Positions 22,801 to 37,446 of a DNA stretch of 64,000 bases are shown here, one piece after another (the first letter of the stretch is position 1; each line of letters begins with the position of its first letter). Made by a program: the position numbers and the translations under genes. Source of the DNA: Lophius americanus (taxonomy: Eukaryota; Chordata; Actinopteri; Lophiiformes; Lophiidae); the NCBI GenBank assembly GCA_037951165.1, contig JBBDHG010000011.1, forward strand, positions 6,661,001 through 6,725,000, in the 5' to 3' direction. The notes below the pieces were generated by a model. The model did not search any database, was not told where the DNA came from, and was given only the letters and a program-made list of their open reading frames with translations.

Positions 22801-25800
22801 GACTTCCTAGGGGTGGCAATAATTGTGGCACACACGTTTTAGAGAAAAATAATCGTGTGTTGAGAATATCATGTTCTTTTTAATGTTGTCACTCACTTGA
22901 ATAAAAGGTTTGAATTTTTGTGTATAATTTGAGTTAAAGATCATGGGTATAAACATTCCGGGCATATTTTGCATCTCATTTTATTCATTTTTAAAAGGGT
23001 GCCAAGAACTCTGGAGGTCACTGTACATTGTGATTTGTTTTGGTTTTGACACTGTAGAAAAAGGATGAAAACATGACGTGCCCATTCTTCTTGGTTCCAA
23101 CACATCACCCTTGAGAACAGAGTGTTCTCCCTCTGCCTAACATATTCTACCTACAATCAGGTTGTAAGGATGTAATCAATGTACCTGTCAGCTGTCACAA
23201 TGTTATGGCTAATCAGTGTAAATTGAATCAATACAGTCAAGGGATGAATTGCTAAACTAAATCAGTTAGTTGAAAGATACAGAAATGGTCTAATTAGCGA
23301 TATATAATATAATTATCTAATTAAGGGGAACTTCAGAGTCACCTGACATATTTATAATCAACCCTCCTTATATTATATAGTTTAAATTGTTGCTAATATG
23401 AAAATGTACACTTTCTAGGTTAATAAGTGCTTCCCCTTTGATTAGAAGATATAAGGATATTTTTACTTTTGCTAAAGGACAGCAATTGCATATTTCTCCC
23501 ACATCGAAAAATGACCATAAACTTCAGTGACTACATTCATCTCAATGGAGCTGGAATTATTTATAGACTAAAACAGATTTGTCATGAAGTGAAACCAGCT
23601 CTTTTTTCCCCCTGTTTTCTGGACCGGTGCCACTTCTGGACAATAACTCTGCTACAGTTGTGACACATTTTCGTAATAGAGTGGCCTTTGCTTCAACCTG
23701 TGAGTCAGCTCATACTTGGGACCTTTTTGTCCCCTTACTCACGTAAAATAACTAGATCCATGTTTGAAAAGGAACAACAATGCAATGTTTCATCACAGGA
23801 ACAGCTATTGTCCTGTAATGTACACAACGAGGGGAATCCGTTCTTTTTTGCTCATTTTTCACAAACTATAATTGGACTATATAAAATGTAATTAACCCTT
23901 TAATGTCCTGATCCACTGTTTGGTTGAGCACATTTTGAGTCTCTGTCTTATTGAAAAATGTGACTGCACCTGTTTTAATATGACCCAATGGCAAAATCTA
24001 TATTTATTATTATTTTATTACAATTTAAAAAAGACCTATTCCATTAAAATTATTAGATTTGGCATATTAAAGCATAAGAGGGAAAACTGAAGAGAATTAT
24101 GTAACTTGATACAACCAAAAAATGGAATTAATAAGGGTCAAATACATCATTTGCTAAAAGGGTTAATCTGATTAAAGATTATTGATTGATTGATTGATTT
24201 TCCGTGATATACAAAATTTCATCATGAAATAATTTCTGTAAGTCAGATGCTTTTTAAAAATATACTGTTTGTCATTATATGAGGTCTAATAAATGCCCCA
24301 AAGAAACAGAATATACAAAGAAATAATTATTTATTTATTTATTATTTGTTATTTCTTGTTGAATAAATAAAGATAAGGAATAAAATAAAGCCAGATGATT
24401 CCCCACTCTCTGAAATTCTTGTCTTGACTGACCCTCTCTTTTTGTGCCCCACTTCTCCATGGCTCTCTAGCAATTCACTCCTGGGGGTCCCCAGGGAGGA
24501 AGTTGACGTTTTGAGCCCTGATTGTATGGAGAACAGCAATAAAAGACATGAAGAAAAGTCACTTAACTAAAGCGACTGATTGTTGTTTCCCCTATCTTCC
24601 TCCTGGACAACAATTGATGATTGTCCGTGGGGGCTGGGGCCTGACAGTGTCTGATCGGCTGATTGTTCCTCTGGCCCTGCATGAGGGCCTGTAAATGTGG
24701 CATTGTGGGAAGTGCCATTGTGCGCTCTTCCTTCAGACAAGTGCTCATTCCCACGTGAAAGAGGTGCTGAGCTAGAGTACAAGAGCAAAGGCAGGGTGGG
24801 GCCCCAGGAAGTCAAGGGGACCCAATTCCCAAGCAGAGAGTGTTGGTGTTTGTTTGTTTGTACGTATGTAAGAGCAACATATGTACACAGAGTACAGGGA
24901 AGGGGGGGGGGGGTCTAAGGAGAGACGGAGCAAAACTTAAATAGGTATATGTCAAATACAAGGTCCAAACAACAGTGTCCTTTGTTCATACTAAATTGTA
25001 TCATATAGATCATTAAACTAAACTTAGCCGGAATAAAGACAAAATAAAGCTTTATTGGATCATTTCATTAAATATGACAAAAATGTTATCTGACACTTTA
25101 ATCACCAGTGTGAAAAAGTATTCACTCCCCTGAAACTGAATACTAGTTGTGCCGTAGAGCAGCATCCAAATGCCTCTGATAAGGGGAATTCAGGACCGAA
25201 GTGGTCCTGGACATTAAAGTGCTCCTTTAATGTCCTGTCATGTCTTATCAAACAGGTTCAGTTCTTGGCTTTCGCTATAGGTCCCCCCCTGAACTTTAAC
25301 TTCACTCCCTATGTGCCACTCAGAGGTGGACTCACAGACTGATGACCTGACATTTCCCTATAAACTTTTCTGTTATAGAGCAGAGTACATGTTTTCCTTG
25401 ATTATGGCTCTAGAGGGAGTCTAAGGATAGACTCCCTCTAGAATTTTTTTTTTTTTCAGATATCACTAGTCAGATGGTCAATAAGGAAGTACCTTTTAAT
25501 CACAAAATATGTGCTATGGATATTTATTCAGCTGACTTTTGATATCCAACCATATGAGGGCTCTACTCAATGTTTGCTTTTTGGAGGCTAAACGATGTAT
25601 TGGAAACTCTTGGAAGGAACAAGAAATTTGTGGAGTTTCTCAGTGGCTGAAGGAGTGACTGTCCGCTTTGCTCTAGAAAAGATAAGCAATCTCCAGCACA
25701 ATGACTAAGAACATATCTAATGAAATAATGAAATGACTGATGAACTAATTACAACCAATTGTCTTGTTCAAATAGAGATTATTTAACTATTTTTGTGGCT

Positions 25801-28800
25801 GAATAGTTTGGATTAGCAGTAGCTTTCTCCTCGCCCCCTCCCACTGATGCCATTTTTACCCAGTGTCCTTTAAACAGTGGAGTCGGGATCACTGACCATT
25901 ATTCAAGATCGTTCCCTGGGTGTCTGTTTTCCCACGCTCTTGAAACCTGACTTTTAATACTTTAATACAGTTTAGATATATTACACTTAGACGAGCATTT
26001 ATTAGGAATTACCTGTTTCTTATTATATTATTATTCATTAATTTAATTTTATGTATTCGCTACAAAGAAAATATTGAAATTAATGTGATCAGAGCTAAAT
26101 AAATATCTAATCAGAAAAAAAAGAAAAAAAAGAAGATTTTCTGCAGAATGATTTATAAATTGGATTCCTGAAATGTAGATGCTAAAATTCAATCAGATTG
26201 ATCAAATTACATTTTTTTATTTTGATCTGAGGAGAATATAGTTGTAATTGGTGACTCATTGGGCTAAACTTTCTATCTAAATGTGTATTTATATGAAAAA
26301 ACTGAATTAAATGAATTGTGATGGGTTCAAACCAGAAATCATTCAGTTTATGGTTGTAGTTACGTTCTAGTTTGTTGAATTCAAATGATATTGAATTGTC
26401 TTTTCTTACTTTCTTAATAATAATGATGATAATAATGATAATAATAATAATAATAATAATAAAATAATACATTTTAAAGGAAATGCACTTTCCATTTGGA
26501 TCAAATCTCAAAGTGCTATAACGGAACAGCAGATTATAAATTAAATGTACTATTATTATTATTATTATAAAAGCATCAATCATTTTTTTTTTAATATAAT
26601 ATATAAATATTAGCAGAAAAGCAGTAATGTTAATTAAATGTCATAGGTTCTGCTAAAAAGGAAAGTTTTAAGTCCTTTTTTAAAAGTTTCAGTCGTCTGT
26701 GGAGCCCTCAGATGGTCAGGGAGGTCATTTCACAGACTAGCAGCAGCAGAACAGAAGGCCTGATCAACCATGGTGCTGAGCTTAGTCCGGGGGAGGAGGA
26801 GGTTTGAGTATTTAGAACGGAGGGATCGTGTAGAGGTGAGTGGTGTGAGTAGTTCTTTCAGGTAGGGGGGTGCGTTACCATGGATGCACTGGTGAGTGAG
26901 GAGAGAGATCTTATAATCAATCCTGTTGGCCGGTGAAGGGAATAAAGAACAGGGGTGATGTGTTCGTGTTTACGCACTCTCATCAGGATCCTTGCAGCAC
27001 TGTTTTGAACATACTGTAGTCTTTGAAGACTTTTATCAGGGATCCCGATGAGAAGTGCGTTACAGTAATCCAGTCTGGGGGAGACAAACGCGTGGACCAG
27101 CTTTTCAGCATCACTCAAGGAGAGTGAAGAACGGTATTCCATTCTGTCGGTGAGGTAGGATTGAACCCAGTTTAGGGCAGTGTCAGTGAGTCCAACGGTG
27201 TGAGGTAGCCGGTTTAGGATATTCCATGGTCCACAGTATCAAATTCAATGTCGTTTTTAATCTATTTTAATAACTTTTTAGGTAAATTTTTGGGAAAGAA
27301 AATAAATAAAATTAAACTTATGTAACAAAGTAAAATGTCTCAGTTATGGCTAGGTGATGAGCAGGAAGACGAGGAAGGGATCATAAATTGAAACTACTGT
27401 ACTTACTTGTTACGTCCACTTGTGTGTCCAGATGTGTCTCCTGTCCCGTGATGAGGTGACGGGCAGAGCACCTGTAGGCTCCAGAGTCTCTGGCTGTAAG
27501 GTTGTTCATGAAAAGGACCAGAGAGTAGGAGAACTCTCCTAATGTGAGCTGTTGACTACTCAGGTCAGGACCATGGGAATGGTCGTCCTCTTTGCCATTC
27601 ACCCGTTGCCATGACAACGCGATGTACAGGTACTTATTTGTCATGCAGGTGAGATGGATTTCTCCACCCTCTCTAGGCTCCTCCCTCTGGCTCACACTGA
27701 AACCTCCTGGGACGTCTGCAGGAAAAAGAGAGGATATAAAAGATAGATGAATGCATAAGAAAACGTGACAGAGAGGGAACTTGAACACAGCGTAAGACCT
27801 GATTGATCTTTGATGAATCAGCCGTCTCAGTTTCTCAACACTGGAATATGGTTCCTGTCAGGTGACTGAAACCAGGGCAGCTGATTCGACCGATCCTCCA
27901 TTTATTTAAACCTTTGACGACAATGTTGAATGGCTATTGTGGGTAAAAGCAGCCAGTGGAATACAGTGAAAAGGCTTTTTATTTACTTTAGCCATTTGAA
28001 ACTTCCTGTGGAAATGGCTCAAGAGTTTCCTGATGGCAGATAGTGTTTATCTTTCCCGAACACCCCAAGGCCTCCCGAAATAAAGCGGACCTGCCAGTCC
28101 AAGGAAGTGCACTGCACAGGGAAGTGAGACGATAAGAGTCCCAGGTTCCTGTTTCAATCTAGCTCACACTCTAACCTTAGCCTTACGCACCGACTCATGC
28201 ACACTCACACAAACAAATAACCTTAAAGTGTATGCCTCAGAAGAAATCCAAGCTCACATCACAAACTACAACATGCCCCCAGAGGACGTATACTCTTTAG
28301 TTAAGATTCAAATATGTCCTCCTTCATATATGTGTGTTAGACCCGGCTGTAATTCATCCATACAGAATGAATTGTACAACGATCAGTCACATCAGTACTT
28401 GCTACTGGTTCTACTATTGTGAGATAGAAGACACTCACCAAAACAAAGAAACATCTTAATGTTACAAAGACATCAATGATGAAATATGTAATATACACCA
28501 ATCAGACAGAATATTACAACTGGTAACTGGTACTAATGTTGTGGCAGATTTCCATATTAAACAAGTTTCCATTAAAAAGAATACCGCAAATATCAAAAAA
28601 TAATGTTATAATGTCCAATATGATATGAAAAGTGACATTTCTTTATATTAATGTAGTCAATCATCTTTGTATTGTGATGTATTGACATCTGCTATCCCAT
28701 CACTGATATCTGTAGCAGCACAAACTTAGTTGCACTCTTTCTTTGCACATCTCTGACATTACAACTCGTATCTCACTAATGGTGATCTAACTGATAATTA

Positions 28801-31800
28801 ACAACCGTATTCGTCATTTAAACAAACAACCCACCGTTTTTTTTGTAGCTGTGGCTCAGCAGCAGTGGGCAGCATATTCAAATACATATTTCTTCCAATG
28901 GCTGTTTGACTGGTGATTGTGTGAAGAGTTAATGGGAATTATTATGTGAATACTTGAAATGCTGGACTGTGATATGTGGTAAGCACTAATTAACCCGAAT
29001 GCATTTGTGGACTGAAGCAAATCACAAGTTAAATGATGAATCTCAGAATAAGTGAGAAAAAATTCCTCGTATCGCTCATTCTAGGTAAAGTTTCCGTATC
29101 TTCTGTGAATCATTTGAATAAATTTGATGATTAAGTAGTAGTATTGGGTGAGAGAAAAAGGGAAGTGATGAAGAAAGCAGATGACCGAAACTAGCAACCT
29201 CAAAGTAGGAGGTTTTGTGGGAGGGAGAGGAAGCAACGGAATGACTGGAAGAGAACGTAAAATAGATTTCTGAAGCTTTTACAAAAATCCCCAGATGTGA
29301 TGATGAGATGATTCCATTTTCGTGGGATCACCTGTGACGTAGAAGTGAACATCGAGCTGGTCTCTGCCTGCAGAGTTGGAGGCAATGCAGCGAAACACTC
29401 CGGACACCTGTGCCTCTTCTACAGTCAGGACCCCCACTGTCTGTGGAAAGCATAAAAGTCGACATGAACATACCAGCACTTAGCAAGCCATTGAAAACAC
29501 ACAAACGCACGTTCATGCACTCAAGCACAGTTCACCCTCGTTACCTCTGCCACTGATGGCAGGAATCATAGTTTCCATCAGCCCACCGAGCAGACAATAG
29601 GGGTCTCTGAGCCAGACCGAGCGCTCACTTCCAACCCAGTGGGTAGCTCAACATGTGAGCTGTCGATAAGTGTTAATATAATGTGTGTGTGTACGTGTGT
29701 ACGTGTGTGTGTGTGTGAGTGTGTGTGCGCGCAGCTGTAGCAGCAAAAAGTGAGCAAACAAGGGGAGTGGGAACAGTATTTCTCTCAGCATTGCCATCCA
29801 ACTAACTGTCAAATCAAGTTTCCGTGATGTATTTCATAAGAGTTACAGCATTCAACCATCAGCCATAGCATTATAGCCTCCTGCCAAATATTGTATAGGT
29901 CCCCTTTTGCCACGAAAACAGGACTGACCCCTGGAAGCTTGGACTCCACAAAAATTCTGAAGGTGTGCTCTTTTATCCGCCACCGAGACTTCAGCAGCAG
30001 ATCCTTCATGTCTTGTAAGTCTTAAGGTGTGGCCTCCATTGTAGGTGCTTTCATTTTGCGACTACCCAGTTCTGGACATTCACTGACCCAGTCGACATGC
30101 CATCACAATTTGGCATTCATGTCCTTATGGTTGGTAGCCTAATCTCTCTGCTACCAACTTTTCAACCTCAGGGAGAAAATATTCTTCTAGCCTCATATAT
30201 TCCACCCACTGTCAGAGGCTATCACATACAGACAATCAGTGTTATTCTGACATGACCTGTCGGTGTTTATAATGTAATGTCGGATCTCTGTATGATTAAA
30301 CCATCAATTTTGTTACATTCTCTGATTAAGGAATGTGTTCATTGTCATTAGAATGCCCTGGTAGAAGTAGTTAGTTTATATTCTTAACCTAATTTTTGAC
30401 AGAAACCATGATAAGTATAGTACAATCATGTACAATCATGTACACCATGTGTATTTCAGTGCCTCGCTTACCTTCTTCTTCCCCTGAAGAACTTCCTGTC
30501 TGTGTGTAACACTCAGGATGTGGTTCCTTGTGGATGTAGCGGGGATTCTTTCTGTCACAGAGTTCCATAGCAAGGACGATGTTGGACACACACACCTTGA
30601 AGGAGGAGAAGGATGAGGAGAGGACTCAGCTGTGTTGACACAATTCATTCTAGGCTGCTGCCAGATGTGTGCGTGGGGGGTGTTTCCCCAGCTGTGCTCG
30701 GCAGGAGGAAGGCAAGAAGATCAGGGCCAATGTTTGATCATGTTTGCTGCTTGATGTTTCCTCAGCCTCATCATCATCGAACCATATTTTATCAATAGCA
30801 TCACATCCGTTAGGCCGGCCTGTTGGCTGACTGCAGTGCATCTTTGGTGCGTGATGTAAAGCTGGATTGTTAATTTATAGGATGCAGAGGTCGTCATCCT
30901 GTGGATCAACTTCCTTCCATTCTTGTCAAATCATCCCACATTTCCAGGACAAGAGTTCCCGTCCCACCAAAAGACTCGCACCAGTCTAAATCCATAGATT
31001 ACACACATGTAGGGTTCGTGAGAACTGGAAATTATGTACATTTCTTTGTTGTGTCTGTGTAGATTCTCATTCATCCAGATCCAGTAATCCATGTTGGTTG
31101 AATCTAAAGCAACTAGACTTCTGTTTTGGCTTGAAGGCGTTTCACCTCTCATCCAAAGGACTTCGTCAGTTCACTTAGATGAGAGGTGAAACGCTTTCAA
31201 GCCAATACAGAAGTCCAGTTGCTTTGGACTCCGCCAACATGGACGTGTTTGTCCATTGTGTTTTATACTCCACTTCTCTTGAAATCATTCAGGGGGTGTC
31301 GATGGTTCTGAAAATTGCTTTATCAATTAGTCTCAGATCGGAGGGGAAAGGATTGTGGTGGGGATGAATTGTCTTTTCTATGCTTCATCTACTTATTCAT
31401 GTCTTATGACAGCTCTAAAGGGGCAATGTTGAAAATGTGAATTTGGCAATATAGCACTTTACAATAAGGACCAAGTAAATTTGTTAAAAAATAAAAGAGC
31501 ACATGAGATAAACATTCTGGGTGCATTAATGTTATGATATTGTACTGAATAGAAATGTTTTTGGCAAAGTAAAGTCTTCATTGATGCATTTTGATGAACA
31601 AATTTACAAGGCAACAAAACATTCATATTTTACTCTATGCCATAAATATGAATGATTGATTTTTCACTGCATATGTAGGCACCTAAAATTGTCATTTCTT
31701 ATGTTGCATTAAAATATTTTGGCATTCAATTTTCTGGTTTGATATCAGTGTGTCCAGTTATCTACTTATATTCCTGTGAAGTTGGGGATATCATAGAAGG

Positions 31801-34368
31801 AACATCCCTGTCCTCCACTGCCTAACTTCTCTCTTTTTAACGGGAAATCTCAAAAACCTTCACATGAAAGAACTAAATAGATTTTGGGAAATGACGGTCG
31901 TACATTTCTGACACTAGGGGGAGCTTTATCTCCAAAACTTTTCCGTCCATATTTCTCGACTGTAGATTCAACCAGTCCAACTTCAGAGCATGTGAACTGA
32001 AGGAGATCTATCTTGCATACATCTTGTTTTATAGCCAGAATTCTTATTTTGCTCACCAAGGGAGTTTCTTTTCTTAACCAAAATGCTGTTTTTCTCGACA
32101 ATAACGCATAACCTTATTCCTTTAAATCCAATTTGGGTGCATATGAATCACCTCGAGGAGATCTATCGCGTTTTACTCAAATAATTCATAGTTTAGTCAC
32201 TACGGGGCGCTTTTTCATGAAAATCATTGTTTGTCGGATATAACTTACATTTAATTTGAAGAGTTCAATCAGGGGGATTGTTTGTACAATGCAATGGGGT
32301 TGAGGTCTTTCCGGGAATGCACCCTTGCTGTTTACTTCATATTCATATTATTTTTCAAGTTACATACTTATTTAACCTTGAAATTCGGGCGGAAACATCT
32401 TTCAACATGTGTTACTCTATTAATCTACTTTTTATATAAATGGTGAATTTGATTAAGAAAAGAGAGGTAAATGTCTATTACAACATTTCAGAACTTATTG
32501 TTTTTTTCAAATATTTAATTTTATTAAGACAACAACCAACTCAATGATTCATATCTTTAATATCATTGTACTCTTTAATATCAATCTACAATGATATTAA
32601 AGAGAAACCACAAATGGCTCAAATTCAATAGATTTTACAGGTAAGTTAAATTAATTGTTTATCAGAACTGTTGTAGTTTTGTTAAATCAACCATTTGTCG
32701 GTTTAGCTGTTTCAGGTGAAATCATTTCCACTATGAGGGTGATATTTTAGAGAATTCCGTCCGTCAAGTTTTATTTCCAGAGCATAATTCTAAGAATCTT
32801 TGTGGCAGTCAGTTTACTTTCCAGAACACTTTACTTGTCCAATATTATGTAATGTTTCTCAGCAGAATGTTCTACACAAAGAGTCTAAGTACTGAAATAG
32901 TACCTTTTTTACTCAGGGGTTTTTGTTGTGTTCCGTTTCCATGGTTACAAGCAGAATAAAGAAGTAGAAAATCACCAGGGCAGGGCTCAAAACTATTCAA
33001 GAGGATTTTTTCACCAAAACTATTGAGAAGTAAGAAAGATATTTATTAATTTAACTTATAAAAAAGTATTCTTCAATAGGCATCTATGACAAGTTTTTAA
33101 CATTTAATAATAAAAAAAAAAGAAGGTATTCTTTGTAACAGCCTTTCTTTGGTGAAATATAGCCATCGCAGATGATCTGGTTTTTTTTTTTCGATGCTTA
33201 GTAAAATTTTACTTTCCCAGTTTCTTATTTGATTTGGAAAATTAAATGAGTTCTTATCCTCTAGGAATTGTTAATTTTGTAAAATACAATCATTTGTTCT
33301 GCTGTTGAGCGTTTGATTATTTCATAGTATGTGGGAATAATACCTTGTATGTAAACAGAATAAAACCCACAATACATAAAATATTTTCCATCTGTAATGG
33401 AGATGATCTATCCCCAGATAATTCAGTGTAATTAATTAGACAGTAGCCTTCATATCCTCTCCCTCTTCTGATCCTGTTTTTGGATGTGTTACTGCCCCTC
33501 TCTACTCCCTGTCTCTGTCTGTATCCTTGTCGTCATCCTTCTCTGTCTGTACTCAGCTCCTCCCTGACGTTGGTTCCTCCCTGCTCCCTGATTGCTCTTC
33601 CTCTTGCCATCTAGTTCACGACTGCACATATGACCCACCCTGTGCATGAGACCACAGCATACACACACCCTCTACATGAGCACCAAAAAACACTTCCACC
33701 AGTCCAGTGAAAAGCTTTCTTCCTTTAACTTGCACTCACACACCAGTTTTATTAGTCAGATGAGTGTGTGGACATAAGCGTTGTTAGAAACAGAGAAAAA
33801 ACATGTACACACACACACACACACACACACACACTCATAGCACGCACACATTCACAATGTGTGTGTGCCTGCCAGCATGGTGAGCAGCAGCCGCCTGGAA
33901 ATATGAATGAACTGTTCAGTTGTGTATCAGTTGGGTCATCTCCTCCCTTTACTTCCTGTTCTGCCTAAAATACACTTTTACTGCTGCGGCTGTTCATTCC
34001 TGTTCCAGCCCCCAAATAACCACAAAGCCGTATAAACCAATACACAAATATAAGCAAAGTTTAATGCAAAAACACAAACAACTGATATAACACTTCAATA
34101 CGTATCGACAGATTCATACAAAGCTGGCAAATATTGTCATTCATCATATGTAAGTTAGTTTGTATAAAATTATTAAATATTAGATTCATATATTACTCAT
34201 AGAACATCTGTATACAAGGAATGAATCACATTATAAGACACCCGTAGAATGATACACACACACACACACACACCTACACACACGCAAACACTCAAATACA
34301 CATTCCTGTACAAGTATACACATTCTCACACACGCATACGCACAGACACACAGAGACACACACAGAGA

Positions 34369-34408
<40 letters not shown>

Positions 34409-34485
34409 CTCACATTCCTGTACAAGTATGCACATTCTCACACACACATGCACGCAACACACATAGACGCGCATACAGAGACACA

Positions 34486-34562
<77 letters not shown>

Positions 34563-36627
34563 GCACACACACACACACACAATAAAATGGACTTTAATAA
34601 AACGACTGCGGTGCTCATTCTCTTAAAACGGCTTGTACTATCACACACAGATTGATATTTGAATGAACTTTCAATACAAGGGACAACAGGGCTGTTACAC
34701 TGACAACATTTGACAAGCAAGACATTTGAACGTGGGATGACATAGAAAACAAAAGATAACATGATATGACAGATGGTAGTCATCGTCTCTGGTCCATGGA
34801 GACTTCCTACATGGTAGGCACTGCTGACCATCAGTCATTTAACAGAGAACTGTAACCATCCCATAGTGAACCACACAAAGTTTGTCCTCTCTCCTCTTCC
34901 GCTCATCCAAGGTGAGCACATTTGACCTTCTACCAGTGGCTAAAAATCTGAACAGAAACTCACAGCTTTGGTGGATGTCAGAATCAGATGGGGGCTCGGA
35001 CAGGCAGGGTTCATGCACCCGTTATAGTACCACTCCAGGACACACAAAACAAGCAAAGCAGCTCCAGAAATGTGGCTGGTGGATGTATGGAATTGCACTT
35101 CTTCTGGCTCAAAATGTCTGCGAAATGTAAGAAGCATCAGACTACAGGATGGCTGAATGGAGGGAGCTCTTAAATTGGGGAACTGAAGTTAATAAATAAA
35201 TAATCAGTGAAGGAGTCCTTCTATCCGTAGCACTGTGGCTTATTTCCCCCTTTGTTTCCAGGATCTTCTGCTCCTCACTGTTCAACAGTGTTCCAAGCCA
35301 CTTCCCTCACTTCCCAAATCAGTTTTAGAAGCATAGGATCATCACATGGGATCATGGGTAATGTCACAGCGGGTTCTGGATGTAGTGGAGAAGCACTGAT
35401 GGGTGTGTTGAGGTGATGGTGGTAGAGGGGGGCTGGAGGGCCAAGCTGGTAAGGGAAGAATTCGGGGGAGGGATGTGTAGGGGGCAGCAGAGTCGGGGGG
35501 AAGGGGTATGTGTGTGTGTGGGGGGGGGTCTCTCAAGAATAGATCAAGCTCTTGAGGAAGCGGACTGTGCCACGTTTGAAGACGAAGGGACAATCACGCT
35601 GCTGGGAAGCGTCTCGCATCGGAGAGGAAGCCAAACAACTAGAGGAAAACCGCTCTGATTTTCGCACAGGAAGCCCAGTGCGCCTCCTGCCCGGGCCAGA
35701 TAAGAATGCTGCGGTTCCCAGGGCCAGACCCAAGAGTGGGTCCAGGACCCAGGCACGAGGCCCCCCATCAGCCTGGCCCAGCCTGGTCCACTGTCCCTGA
35801 GCCTCCTCCAGCGCGGCGTCAGGCTTGCGGTGCAGCCGGGCTGCAAAGAACAAGGGCCTCATGAGGATCCAGCCAAAAAACTGGTCTGAACATTCAGACT
35901 TAACACAGACACCGAACCAGAACAGAGCATTACAGAGGACCAATGATGAGATCAAGTGTAATCTGCTGAATTAGCATGTAATTAAATGAAATATTCTTTA
36001 ATAAACTGCTGTGATTGCCTTTTTCTTTGTTTGCTTGTTTGTTCATCTGTTTGTTTGTGCAATGAATAAAACACTTTTTGCCACACTTGAAATGAGTCTT
36101 ATGACTCAATCAGAATCAATTCCAAGACAACGATCAAGCACAGACTATACAGAATATGACAAAATTGTTTACGTGCAGTTTACATGTGACTCTCATCATG
36201 ATCATAACATTCATATATACAGCACAGCTGCACCAGAACACAATAATGAGGTACAGCAGAGGCACGAGGAAAGAAAATCTTAATATGCAATCTGACATTT
36301 CTGCAGGATAAAAAAAAACTTTACCTCCCTTTACCTACATCTATGAGATACTTTAACATGGCTTGAATGACATTATCTAAATGACAGTGGTCAGAGATGG
36401 ACGGATGAAACCTCCGTGGCAGAACCTCGGCATGGCGCCATGTAAGAGTGTCGGGGTTAAGAGTCAAGCCCACTGATGATGTCACTGTGCCTCAGAGGGA
36501 GAATAGAGTATGGGCGGCTGCTGCGGTTCTCTCAGGTAATACTTAACCTCTCTGACTTGGTCATAAGCAACACAATAAGTGTGTGACCTCCTAGCATAAC
36601 TCAATCAATGTATCTGCCAAATGTGCT

Positions 36628-36667
<40 letters not shown>

Positions 36668-36995
36668 TACTTGTGTGTGTGTGTGTGTGTGTGTGTGTGC
36701 ATTGTGACTTAATGACAGACCCTCTACAGCTCAGGGTTGGGCCATTTCTCATGAGAACTTTATATATAGTGTGTGTGTCAGATATAAGAAAAAGCATCAC
36801 AGGATGCAGTGTTCAATCAAAATAATAAACAGGCCTCTCACCCTGTGTCCTGGACAGGAAATTCATTAAATCATAGCGTTTGATTTGGAAACCAACAAAT
36901 CGTGACTGAGAGCACGGAACTGGTTTCTATTGAAGTGTGTTTTTTTTTCTCTGTCCTTTCAAGTCAGAGATAGACTGTGTACTGTGTCAGGCCAC

Positions 36996-37071
<76 letters not shown>

Positions 37072-37075
37072 ACAC

Positions 37076-37118
<43 letters not shown>

Positions 37119-37412
37119 CACACACGCACAAACACAGACACAAACACACACACAAGAGAGGCATTGGTGGAAAAGGCCACAAGGACAGTAAGAGAACAAA
37201 CATATAGGGGGAAGAATACAAACAAGCAATACAAGCAATGTTTTATCGATGCATACGCATACACAAACACACACAGACACACACATTTTCACACATTGCT
37301 GCACATGAAAGGTCCCCAAAGGCGTTTGTTCTGGTTACAAGAAGGAAATGGTGTCTGAACACATGCTGAAATAGACAAAACATGTCTCCCTTTTTAATTA
37401 TCAAACATACAC

Positions 37413-37446
<34 letters not shown>

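Larger units (their letters stand above)
22499..27406 (-). other. flt1 intron 13 (4.9 kb)
   Basis: Holds a Tc1 terminal scrap (23180-23235), (TTGA)n at 24178-24200, a 12-G run at 24902-24913, a perfect hairpin at 25409-25442, L2-type tails near 26430 and 26527, and a LINE fragment at 26600-27260. The moderately GC-rich part at 24560-24850 has open frames in several phases but no recognisable protein. Confidence 0.7.

Noticed and set aside
24563..24815. Two overlapping minus-strand frames in flt1 intron 13
   Set aside because: Both phases are open in a moderately GC-rich stretch; no recognisable protein and no supporting splice sites.
30436..30648. Alternative reading frame of flt1 exon 11 (CVSNIVLAMELCDRK)
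   Set aside because: The exon 10 phase and similarity to the human segment ending EGKNK require the other frame (NHILSVTHRQEVLQGKKK).
34292..34831. Long open frames of Val-Cys or Thr-His repeats at 34.2-34.8 kb and 36.9-37.5 kb
   Set aside because: They are CA/TG microsatellites read in frame; no start context, no family and both strands are open.
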